From Fimbriiglobus sp. (lineage in GTDB: Bacteria; Planctomycetota; Planctomycetia; Gemmatales; Gemmataceae): DNA of 43,397 bases. Below are positions 8,075 to 16,275 of this stretch, in pieces. The position numbers and the translations under genes were made by a program. The DNA lies in contig JANXWE010000115.1 of NCBI GenBank assembly GCA_025351325.1, forward strand, positions 1 through 43,397. Direction: 5' to 3'. Within the stretch, counting starts at the first letter, position 1; every line of letters begins with the position of its first letter. The notes below the pieces were generated by a model that saw only the letters and a list, made by a program, of their open reading frames with translations, had not been told where the DNA came from and did no database searches.

Positions 8075-8530
8075 TCAACGTAACAGTGGCTTCTGCTGGG
8101 CGTCCAGGTACGACATCCCCGCTGTGAGGATATTGCGACGCAGCTCCAAGCTGCTGGCGATTTCACCCGGTGTCGGGCCTCGTTCGGCGGCCCGGGGCAC
8201 CATCGGCGGCGAATAGGGGCGTAAGTCTTCATCGGCACTCGGTGGAAGAATGGGTATTTCCACCGCCCGCACGGTCGGCGGTACTGGAACCTGCTTCCTT
8301 TCCGCTTCGGCGACTCGCGTCTCGGCCTCGTGGAGGCGCCAGCCAAAGATTCCCACCGTGGCGAGCAACACGGCGACCGTGCAGCCTGTTATGATCTGCC
8401 AAGTTCGCACTCGGCGATCCCGCGACACTTGGCCGGCACGAAAATAGAAGTTCGCTTGGCCGACGTCGGCGGGAGCCGGGCGCAGGGCGGCGAGGCGGTG
8501 CTCGAATGAATCGGTCAAGATACTTTGCAT
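8075..8530 (-). CDS. Single-span membrane protein, putative anti-sigma or sigma-associated regulator
   Basis: The 151-residue product has a short cytoplasmic N-terminus (MQSILTDSFEHRLAALRPA), one membrane segment at about residues 41-63 (WQIITGCTVAVLLATVGIFGW), a short coiled-coil stretch (LHEAETRVAEAERKQ) and a Pro-rich outer tail. The start at 8530 was chosen because it overlaps the sigma-factor stop by 16 bp. The longer open frame up to 8644 would lie wholly inside the sigma gene. An anti-sigma role is inferred from the overlap and topology. No zinc-binding anti-sigma motif (HxxxCxxC) is visible, so it may be a different kind of partner. Confidence 0.7.
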   Translation of the reverse strand: MQSILTDSFEHRLAALRPAPADVGQANFYFRAGQVSRDRRVRTWQIITGCTVAVLLATVGIFGWRLHEAETRVAEAERKQVPVPPTVRAVEIPILPPSADEDLRPYSPPMVPRAAERGPTPGEIASSLELRRNILTAGMSYLDAQQKPLLR

Positions 8531-9000
8531 GGTGCCCTCAACTGTTCCCGGAGCCGGGCCAACCCGGTTCCATAGCGTCGGAATACGGTACTTGCGGAGC
8601 TGCCCAGCACGTCCGCAATTTGTTCGAAGGTCAATCCGCCCCACAGGTGCATCACGATGATTTCCCGGAGATCATCGGGCAGGGTTGTCAAAGCGGTCGC
8701 GGCCAATTGGGCATCCAACCCGGCGGGGTCGTCGGCGGGGACGAACCAGGTGATCGTCGCTTCGGCGGCGCGGGTTTCGTAGGTGTTGCGTCGGCGGGCC
8801 GCTCGGGCGGCATCACGGGCTGCGTTCCGCACCACAGCGTAAAGCCAGGGTACGGGTTTGTCGGGTGGGGTTCGCAACCGTACGAGTTTCAGGAAGGCCG
8901 TCTGCACGACATCGTCGGGGGTGCCGCACCATTGCCGGGCGAACAGGGCCAGAGCCGCGCCGTGGGTGGCCACCAGTTTGCCGAACGCTTCGGGTTCCAT
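8515..9000 (-). CDS. ECF-family RNA polymerase sigma factor
   Basis: A 161-residue extracytoplasmic-function sigma factor. Region 2 is seen as DDVVQTAFLKLVRLR followed by PWLYAVVRNAARDAARAARRR, which corresponds to core-polymerase and -10 recognition. Region 4 is LPDDLREIIVMHLWGGLTFEQIADVLGSSASTVFRRYGTGLARLRE, containing the helix-turn-helix for the -35 element. The gene starts with ATG at 9000 and overlaps the membrane-protein gene by 16 bp, which indicates translational coupling. It is divergent from prkA, and the 235 bp between them contain a perfect 7-bp palindrome (9045-9062) that could be its own control site. The signal it answers is unknown. Confidence 0.92.
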   Translation of the reverse strand: MEPEAFGKLVATHGAALALFARQWCGTPDDVVQTAFLKLVRLRTPPDKPVPWLYAVVRNAARDAARAARRRNTYETRAAEATITWFVPADDPAGLDAQLAATALTTLPDDLREIIVMHLWGGLTFEQIADVLGSSASTVFRRYGTGLARLREQLRAPCKVS

Positions 9001-9044
9001 TGCAGATTCCGACGCCGCTGCGGCGCTGGCATTTCATGTCAATC

Positions 9045-9062
9045 GTCTCCGCAACCGGAGAC
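9045..9062. promoter_or_regulatory. Palindrome between the ECF sigma gene and prkA
   Basis: GTCTCCG (9045-9051), a 4-nt loop, then CGGAGAC (9056-9062), a perfect 7-bp inverted repeat. It is 45 bp upstream of the sigma-factor start codon and about 175 bp upstream of prkA. It could be an operator or a leader hairpin. No direct evidence identifies the factor. Confidence 0.4.
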
Positions 9063-9132
9063 TTTCTGGAAAGGACACCACGTTCAGCTTACAATGGATC
9101 AGCTTCGGTGAGTCCGTGGGCCGTGTATGATG

Positions 9133-9203
9133 GGTCGGTGGTCAGCCCCGAACAGCCGAGTCAAACTCTCTCGCTCATTATCCGTTTTTTCTGACCACCG
9201 ACC
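9133..9203. repeat. Inverted pair of a short GGTCGGTGGTCAG repeat upstream of prkA
   Basis: GGTCGGTGGTCAG at 9133-9145 occurs as an exact inverted copy at 9191-9203, the latter next to a run of six T. Related copies lie just after prkA (11281-11355), so prkA is bracketed by the family. The 3' copy ends 33 bp before the prkA start codon, and the pair could fold as a 13-bp stem in the leader. Confidence 0.7.
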
Positions 9204-9235
9204 AGCGCCACGATTACCAGCACCAGGAGAACCTT

Positions 9236-11281
<2,046 letters not shown>

Positions 11282-11293
11282 TGGTCGGTTGCG

Positions 11294-11355
11294 AGTGGTC
11301 GGTGGCCAGAGAAAATAGCCTTTTCTAACCACTGATCACTTTTCGCTGACCACTG
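11294..11355 (+). terminator. Imperfect hairpin after prkA, built from the flanking repeat family
   Basis: The stretch 11294-11315 (AGTGGTCGGTGG, then CCAGAGAAAA) pairs with 11321-11340 (TTTTCTAACC, then ACTGATCACT) with a few G-T wobbles, and is followed by TTTCGCTGACCACTG, another copy of the same motif. Its place 12 bp after the prkA stop fits a transcription terminator. The same short motif flanks prkA upstream. Confidence 0.5.
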
Positions 11356-11371
11356 CCAAGAGCCGGGTCGA

Positions 11372-11470
11372 GGATGGGTGGGGGCCTGACAGACCTGAAG
11401 GGGTGAACCTGGTCAGGCCGGAAGGTGCAGCCATAAGCGTTGGAGGGTGCTGCTCAGGGCACCCCCATCC
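11372..11470 (+). ncRNA. ffs: Signal recognition particle RNA (small bacterial type, 4.5S-like)
   Basis: The apical domain is diagnostic: GGTCAGGCCGGAAGGTGCAG at 11411-11430, with the GGAA tetraloop and the asymmetric Ffh-binding loop, followed by CCATAAGCG. The ends pair to close the long hairpin: GGATGGG at the 5' end with CCCATCC at the 3' end, and GGGGCCTGA with TCAGGGCACC. The length of about 99 nt matches the small bacterial form without an Alu domain. The RNA joins Ffh to target nascent membrane proteins to the Sec machinery, whose SecD and YajC are in this window. Exact ends are estimated from the stem. Confidence 0.93.
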
Positions 11471-11497
11471 TTCCCCGCCCCGGCGCTTGATGACGAT

Positions 11498-11531
11498 GAA
11501 GCCGGAAACTCGATATCGGGTTTCCGGCTTC
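11498..11531. terminator. Perfect 12-bp hairpin between the SRP RNA and the convergent toxin-like gene
   Basis: GAAGCCGGAAAC at 11498-11509 pairs exactly with GTTTCCGGCTTC at 11520-11531 around a 10-nt loop. It lies between two converging transcripts: the SRP RNA ends 27 bp before it and the minus-strand gene ends 7 bp after it. A bidirectional terminator is likely, though there is no long T run on either side. Confidence 0.6.
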
Positions 11532-11538
11532 CACTCGT

Positions 11539-11886
11539 TTACAGATCGACAATCGGCCAAGTTTGATGAGCATTCCACTCATCTGGATGGATCACCCAAT
11601 CGGGCAAGCGTTCCAAGGAGCGAATCAACACCCGCCGCACGAGAATTCTCTCGGGCTCGATTAAGAGTTCGAATAGCACCTCGACGAGCGAAGTCGACCC
11701 GCCCTCAGATCGGCACCAAAGCCCCGATTCCAACCCGGGTGGACGTGGGAACGATGTCGGCCGAGAACAAGTCTGGTAATTGGCGGATATTCTTGAGAGC
11801 TGTTCCAAGACAGCAGGCCGCAAATCGGCTGTGACCTGTGGGAGATCGTCGACCGCGCGTTGGCTGAGCGAAAGTGGCGTGCTCAC
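11539..11886 (-). CDS. Small RelE/ParE-like protein, putative toxin of the Panacea pair
   Basis: The predicted product is 115 residues with a GTG start at 11886. That start overlaps the TGA stop of the Panacea gene in the sequence GTGA, a classic coupled junction. A longer frame to 11946 exists but would overlap the upstream gene by 64 bp. The sequence layout fits a RelE/ParE fold: two N-terminal helices (LSQRAVDDLPQVTADLRPAV, then LEQLSRISANY), then a beta region (FPRPPGLESGLWCRSEGG, TSLVEVLFELLIEPERILVRRVLI). The C-terminus LPDWVIHPDEWNAH is unusual. I do not recognise a specific named family. The toxin role is inferred from gene order, size and coupling to an antitoxin-type domain. It converges on the SRP RNA gene. 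Confidence 0.6.
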   Translation of the reverse strand: MSTPLSLSQRAVDDLPQVTADLRPAVLEQLSRISANYQTCSRPTSFPRPPGLESGLWCRSEGGSTSLVEVLFELLIEPERILVRRVLIRSLERLPDWVIHPDEWNAHQTWPIVDL

Positions 11887-12419
11887 CAGTTCAAAACCTG
11901 CTTCAAATGATCGAGCGAAACTACCTTGTCGTCGGCTTGAGCCCAAGAACCGGGTTGATCCCCTGTTCGCTTTTGAAATTCGTCCCCGAAGAAGGACTTC
12001 AACTCATCGACAGGAATCGTTTGATTCCCCCGGCCACCAGAGTCGGGCTTGAAATGATCGCGCCAAGGGCGTTCGGCATGAGACTTCTCACGCAACCCGC
12101 ACGCGGAGAACTGTCGGTAGTGATCCCAGACCTGTTCGACCGCCGCGCGTTCGACCGGAGCCATTTCGACCGGCAGCATCGGATCGGGCAGCGGAGCCGA
12201 GCCTTGGCCCCACGGTTGGGCATACACATCCGGCACGACCGGGCCGTGCTTCCAAGCCACGATGCGCTCGGGAAAGAGAGCGACACCGTACCAAGCGAGA
12301 TGCCAACCTTGGCAGTAATAAAGAAGTTTATGAAGCTTCATCGCCGTCATCGGTTCCGGTTCGGGACCGATGACGGCGAGGCGGATCAAGTGTTGGGCGA
12401 CGGCCGGTGCGGTAGTCAT
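11883..12419 (-). CDS. Panacea-domain (SocA/DUF4065-type) protein, putative antitoxin
   Basis: The 178-residue product carries the Panacea signature: MTAMKLHKLLYYCQGWHLAW at about residues 24-43, then LFPERIVAWKHGPVVPDVY at 49-66, which match the conserved 'KL.KLlYy.q...l...g.pLf...i.aw.yGPV....' pattern. In known systems this domain neutralises many unrelated toxins, and SocA links its toxin SocB to a protease. The C-terminal half (about 95-178) is less conserved and may confer partner specificity. It is the first gene of a two-gene operon with the RelE/ParE-like gene. A palindrome with a TATAAG element lies 36-68 bp upstream of its start codon. Whether it is an antitoxin or a phage-type GepA protein rests on the partner gene. 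Confidence 0.8.
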   Translation of the reverse strand: MTTAPAVAQHLIRLAVIGPEPEPMTAMKLHKLLYYCQGWHLAWYGVALFPERIVAWKHGPVVPDVYAQPWGQGSAPLPDPMLPVEMAPVERAAVEQVWDHYRQFSACGLREKSHAERPWRDHFKPDSGGRGNQTIPVDELKSFFGDEFQKRTGDQPGSWAQADDKVVSLDHLKQVLNW

Positions 12420-12454
12420 TGCGGTGCTATGGAAAGAGGTTGCTTTATATTTAT

Positions 12455-12487
12455 CTTATACTGTGGAATCCGAGTTCGCAAACTCGG
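12455..12487 (-). promoter_or_regulatory. Putative promoter and palindromic operator of the Panacea operon
   Basis: On the minus strand a perfect palindrome of 7-bp arms and 4-nt loop (CCGAGTT-TGCG-AACTCGG, plus-strand positions 12470-12487) is followed after 9 bp by TATAAG (12460-12455), a good -10 hexamer. The palindrome falls where the -35 and spacer would be, as expected for an autoregulatory operator. The start codon is at 12419. A terminator function for the gene ending at 12515 is an alternative, but there is no T run. Confidence 0.5.
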
Positions 12488-12514
12488 TAGAAGAATCGAC
12501 CGAACCGTTTTCAC

Positions 12515-13828
12515 TCACCTCACCAGCGGTGCCAGATCCCAGACGCCGATGATGGCCTTATGTTCGATCCGCAATACCTGAGGCTGTTGGTTTCGATGCT
12601 GGAAGATTTGTGACTGCGAACCGTCGGTATCCATGAGGATACCTCCGAGAATCCGTTCCAGCGGCTGCATCACCTCAGTTTGGGAGCGCTCGACGATGGC
12701 GAGTTCGTGGCGGCCGGGAGCGAACGAGCCGAGCGATTCGCCCTGCACACCTTTCCACATCTTGATCGGCTTGCCCGACTTCGTCTCCCACACGATGAAT
12801 TGGAAACCAGTGGATCGGTAGAGCGAGCCGACCATCAGTTTGCTGTCGGTCGAGAAGCCGAACACTTGGCTGCTGTAGACGTCGTCCCCACCCAAGTCGG
12901 CGATCACGTCGCCGGTGCCGGCGTTGAGCAGTTGCGGGCTGATGGTATTGACGCCCATCAATTGCACCGGTTGCCCCGGTCGCTGGTTGGGATGAGGGGC
13001 CAGGAATTGGCGCGACCAAAACGCCACCACCACTTGGCCGTCGGGCGACAGCTTCGGATCGTTCCCAACATTGCCGTTCGGCGAGGGCTGTATGAATCCC
13101 CGCTCCCATTTCTCCTTTTTGCCGGCCCGGTCGAAACAGTGCACGACGTGCTCTTCCGGCGATTGGAAGTGGGCGAATACTTTGCCGGAACCGGGGTGAA
13201 CCGCCGCCCCGACCAGAGTCGCGTTCGGCAGATCGAGAGGCATCAACTCCTCCGCAACGTCGCCCGTCTTGGTACTCACCCGGAGCACTTTACCGATCTG
13301 CGGTAGCAGGCCGTTCGGCTGAAGCACCCCACCGCGCCGCGGTTCACTCACCACGGTGTACAGGCTTTTCCCATCGGCCGAGAGGACGAAATGAGTCAGG
13401 TTGTCCACCTCCAAGCTCACCACCCGGTCGGGCTTGGTTTTCTTCTTGCCATCGAGCAAGTCTTGGAGAGTCCAGTAGCAAAGTCGGGTTTCGGCGTTGA
13501 TCCGCCCGGCAAACACCAATGCGTACAATTCGGTGCCGTCCGAGGTGACGCCGAACTTGCACACCCCGCCGGCCGGGAGTGTGAACTCGGTGATCGGCTT
13601 GGCGGGGGCATCTTCGCCCAACTGATCGCGGTCGATCACCAACCCCTTCTCGTCCGTCACGATGATCAGATGCTTGGCGTCGGGCGTCCAGCAGACCTCG
13701 GTCACGTGTTTGTTCAGTTTCACGGTGCCGAGCAACTTCGCTCGCGGTTTCGGCTTCTCCTCCGTGGGAATAGGGGCAGCCATCAATGGGGCGGCTAAGA
13801 AGAGAACCATCCAAAGGGAACGAGCCAT
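12515..13828 (-). CDS. Secreted WD40/beta-propeller-like protein
   Basis: The 437-residue product has a signal peptide (MARSLWMVLFLAAPLMAAPIP) and then a series of about 45-60 residue beta units with WD40-like phrases: VCWTPDAKHLIIVTDEKG, LSADGKSLYTVVS, VHPGSGKVFAHFQS, LSPDGQVVVAFWS, GFSTDSKLMVGSLY and FAPGRHELAIVERS, each an 'SPDGxxL' type blade turn, ending IIGVWDLAPLV. Such propellers are abundant in planctomycetes and generally bind proteins. No enzyme motif is seen. It lies about 95 bp upstream of the Panacea operon on the same strand. Substrate and partner are unknown. Confidence 0.78.
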   Translation of the reverse strand: MARSLWMVLFLAAPLMAAPIPTEEKPKPRAKLLGTVKLNKHVTEVCWTPDAKHLIIVTDEKGLVIDRDQLGEDAPAKPITEFTLPAGGVCKFGVTSDGTELYALVFAGRINAETRLCYWTLQDLLDGKKKTKPDRVVSLEVDNLTHFVLSADGKSLYTVVSEPRRGGVLQPNGLLPQIGKVLRVSTKTGDVAEELMPLDLPNATLVGAAVHPGSGKVFAHFQSPEEHVVHCFDRAGKKEKWERGFIQPSPNGNVGNDPKLSPDGQVVVAFWSRQFLAPHPNQRPGQPVQLMGVNTISPQLLNAGTGDVIADLGGDDVYSSQVFGFSTDSKLMVGSLYRSTGFQFIVWETKSGKPIKMWKGVQGESLGSFAPGRHELAIVERSQTEVMQPLERILGGILMDTDGSQSQIFQHRNQQPQVLRIEHKAIIGVWDLAPLVR

Positions 13829-13957
13829 CGGAAACTTTCAATCTGGGTGCAAGTCATCGTTTGAAGATCGATCCGATTCACAAGGTACCTATTCAACAGG
13901 ACGAAAGCAAGGAATCAATTGAAAGAGTTGGAGTCGCAACACGGCGAAATGGTGGTC

Positions 13958-14731
13958 TCACTTCACCCCGACGTGCAAGGCAATGCTCCCGAGCATGAGC
14001 GGTTGGCTGTGAACATCGCGGAAACCGGATTGAGTCCATTCGGCAGACAGGGCATGGCGACGGGGGAAGTTCACGGTGGTTTTCGCCAAGTATTCGTAAC
14101 TGGCCCGATCGCCGCCCATGAACCGGACGATGTTCGGCATTACGAAGCTGCAATACACGTAATTGCCGGCGCGGAAGGGCCAGAACCCTGGGCGGGATGT
14201 CTCCACGCAGACGAACCGTCCACCGGGTTTGAGCACGCGCAAGATTTCTCGGTAAGCGGCCGGGCGATCACCGACGTTGCGGAGCACCCAGCCCATCAGC
14301 ACGACATCGACCGACGCATCGGGCAGTTCCGTCGCGGCGGCGGAGCGCACGTGCAGTTGCGGGGGTACGCCGGGATAGGCCGCACGGATTCGCTCGTCGG
14401 CCACGGCCAGCATGTTCGCGGAGATGTCTAAACCGATGACCTGCCCACCCGGTTGGGCAGCGGAATACGCCGGAATGTACAAGTCGCCAGTACCGGTGCC
14501 GAGATCGAGCACGGTGCAACCAGGGGTGATCTTGGCCGCCGCGATGGCTTGTGTCCGCCAGCGGTCGTCGGCCCCCCAGCTGATGAGCCGGTTCAGTCGG
14601 ACGTACTTCGGGGCCAAATTGTCGAACATCTGCGCGGCGAAGCGTTCGCGCTCTTTGCCACTGAGAGAGGCACCGTCGACGGGGGCAAGCGGTTGGGGCA
14701 TGGTTGGATTTGCACGGAGGAACGATGACAA
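13958..14731 (-). CDS. ubiE: UbiE/MenG-type quinone C-methyltransferase
   Basis: This enzyme uses S-adenosylmethionine to methylate demethylmenaquinone or the ubiquinone precursor. The product is 257 residues from 14731 (247 from a second ATG at 14701), matching the family. Motifs are FDNLAPKYVRLNRLISWGADDRWR (UbiE N-terminal signature), SAM motif I VLDLGTGTGDLYI at about 74-86, GLDISANMLAVA, and LMGWVLRNVGDRPAAYREILRVLKPGGRFVCVE (UbiE signature 2). Neither possible start has a good ribosome binding site. Because known planctomycetes use menaquinone, the MenG activity is the more likely (inference). A strong hairpin separates it from the DUF1080 gene upstream, so it is probably transcribed separately. 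Confidence 0.9.
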   Translation of the reverse strand: MSSFLRANPTMPQPLAPVDGASLSGKERERFAAQMFDNLAPKYVRLNRLISWGADDRWRTQAIAAAKITPGCTVLDLGTGTGDLYIPAYSAAQPGGQVIGLDISANMLAVADERIRAAYPGVPPQLHVRSAAATELPDASVDVVLMGWVLRNVGDRPAAYREILRVLKPGGRFVCVETSRPGFWPFRAGNYVYCSFVMPNIVRFMGGDRASYEYLAKTTVNFPRRHALSAEWTQSGFRDVHSQPLMLGSIALHVGVK

Positions 14732-14773
14732 TTAACCGTCGAAGTGTCAGGAACACAACAATTCGGATCGTCG

Positions 14774-14809
14774 GTGACCTCCATCCACCGGTTGGCGGAT
14801 GGAGGTCAC
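14774..14809 (-). terminator. Perfect 13-bp hairpin after the DUF1080 gene
   Basis: GTGACCTCCATCC at 14774-14786 and GGATGGAGGTCAC at 14797-14809 form a 13-bp stem with a 10-nt loop. It begins 9 bp after the stop codon of the minus-strand tandem DUF1080 gene and 43 bp before ubiE. No long T run follows, but its location suits a terminator for the DUF1080 gene. Confidence 0.6.
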
Positions 14810-14817
14810 ACCTTGGG

Positions 14818-16143
14818 CTACTTCAACACTTTGATCTTCACGTTCTGGAACATGACGCCATCGCCGTGGCCCAGGAACGCGAAGTGACCGGTCGTGCGAT
14901 CCTTGCCGGGGTGCGGGCTGTTGGCCATAATATCCTTCGCCAAGGCCAGGTCGCAATCGAGGATCTTCGTACCGTTGAGTTCGACCTGGATCGTACTCCC
15001 TTTGATCGTGCAGACTTGATAGTTCCACTCGCCAATGGGGCGCTGATAACCCCGTGCGGCCGCGAACATGCCGTAGGCGCTGCCGTGGGCCTGACGTGGG
15101 TCGATCCCTTTGTAAGCGTCGTCGAGAACTTGCAGTTCGCACATGCCGCTGTACGCCCCGTCCCCTTTGCCTGGGTAGCGGATGCCAAGACCATTGTTGC
15201 CATTCTTCGGCAGTTTGATTTCGAGGGCCACTTGGTAATCGGCGTACTCTTCTTTGGTGAAGAGCACCCCGCTCGTCCCTTTTTTGCAGGCGATGGTGCC
15301 ATCGACGACTTCGTAATTGTCGACCGCCCCCGTCCAACCGGTGAGATCCTTGCCGTTGAAGAGGTCGGTGAAGCCGGTGCCGGTCTTCTTGGCGAGAATC
15401 TCGTTCGCTTCGGCCGTTGCAATCTCGCGGATGAAGATGTTCCGCCAGCGGATTTCGAGTTTCGGCGGATGCGTTTGGAACAAGATGGCGGCGGCTTTCG
15501 GCACCGGTGCCTTGCGATCCCAGAAGTTCTGCAAGCGAGCGTGATCGACCACGAGTGTGCCGTTGAGGTGAACGGTGCAGCGTTCGCCGACCACTTGGAT
15601 TTTGAACTGGTTCCATTCGCCGGGGGCTTTATCGGCTTTCACCAACGGGTCGCGGCCGGGGGAGGTGGCCGGTTGATTGTTCCAGAGGCCGCCGCTGCCG
15701 AGGGCTTTGCCGAGTTTGCTCGGGTCGGGTTCGGTCGGATCCCACACCTGAATCTGCGGCATCGTCTTCGGGTAGATTCCGCTGTCGACCGTCGCGGCGA
15801 GCTTGTATTCGACCATCAATTCGTAGTCGCCGTAGTCCTTCTCGGTGGACAAGTAGGCGCCGGTTCCCTTGTTTACCAGTTCGCCATTCTCGATCGTCCA
15901 GTTCTTCTTGAGATCGACCGTCCAGGCGTCGAACTTCTTCTGCCGTTCGTCGGCGGTGAGCTTGGCAATTTCGAGCGGGCTGCCACCTTTGTCGTGGATC
16001 GACCAGCCGCGGAAGTTGGTGAAGTCTTTGCCGTTGAACAGGGCGGTGAACCCTTTGGGCGGAGTCGGTTCGGCCGCGTCGGCGAACGCCGGTAGCGCGA
16101 ACGCTAAAAAGCCAACCAGAGCCAAGCGGAGGCGGAACAGCAT
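14818..16143 (-). CDS. Secreted protein with two DUF1080 (3-keto-disaccharide hydrolase-like) domains
   Basis: With the ATG at 16143 the product is 441 residues and opens with a signal peptide (MLFRLRLALVGFLAFALPAFADAAE). The longer frame to 16227 would bury this signal. Two jelly-roll domains follow. Domain 1 is at about 33-245 (GFTALFNGKDFTNFRGWSI, YGDYELMVEYKL, GEWNQFKIQVVGERCTVHLN, IRWRNIFIREI). Domain 2 is at about 258-441 (GFTDLFNGKDLTGWTGAVDN, YADYQVALEIKLPKNGNNGL, GEWNYQVCTIKGSTIQVELN, VMFQNVKIKVLK). The 'LFNGKDLTGW' phrase is the DUF1080 hallmark, and this fold is found in periplasmic sugar hydrolases and glucan-binding modules. Planctomycetes have many copies. Substrate unknown. Confidence 0.88.
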   Translation of the reverse strand: MLFRLRLALVGFLAFALPAFADAAEPTPPKGFTALFNGKDFTNFRGWSIHDKGGSPLEIAKLTADERQKKFDAWTVDLKKNWTIENGELVNKGTGAYLSTEKDYGDYELMVEYKLAATVDSGIYPKTMPQIQVWDPTEPDPSKLGKALGSGGLWNNQPATSPGRDPLVKADKAPGEWNQFKIQVVGERCTVHLNGTLVVDHARLQNFWDRKAPVPKAAAILFQTHPPKLEIRWRNIFIREIATAEANEILAKKTGTGFTDLFNGKDLTGWTGAVDNYEVVDGTIACKKGTSGVLFTKEEYADYQVALEIKLPKNGNNGLGIRYPGKGDGAYSGMCELQVLDDAYKGIDPRQAHGSAYGMFAAARGYQRPIGEWNYQVCTIKGSTIQVELNGTKILDCDLALAKDIMANSPHPGKDRTTGHFAFLGHGDGVMFQNVKIKVLK

Positions 16144-16275
16144 GGGGAACCTCGGAGCGAGAGAAGGGGCGGGAATGAGATCATATGCCAACGCCCCGAT
16201 GGTTGCCAACGTGTTCTCGGTGTTCAATTCGGCAAGTCTTGAGGGTCAATGGTTACGCTCTGTAGCACATCAGTT

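Noticed and set aside
14704-16095. A 463-codon open frame on the plus strand
   Set aside because: It is antisense to the tandem DUF1080 gene and begins within the ubiE region. No motif is seen and the opposite strand has a clear signal peptide and two domains.
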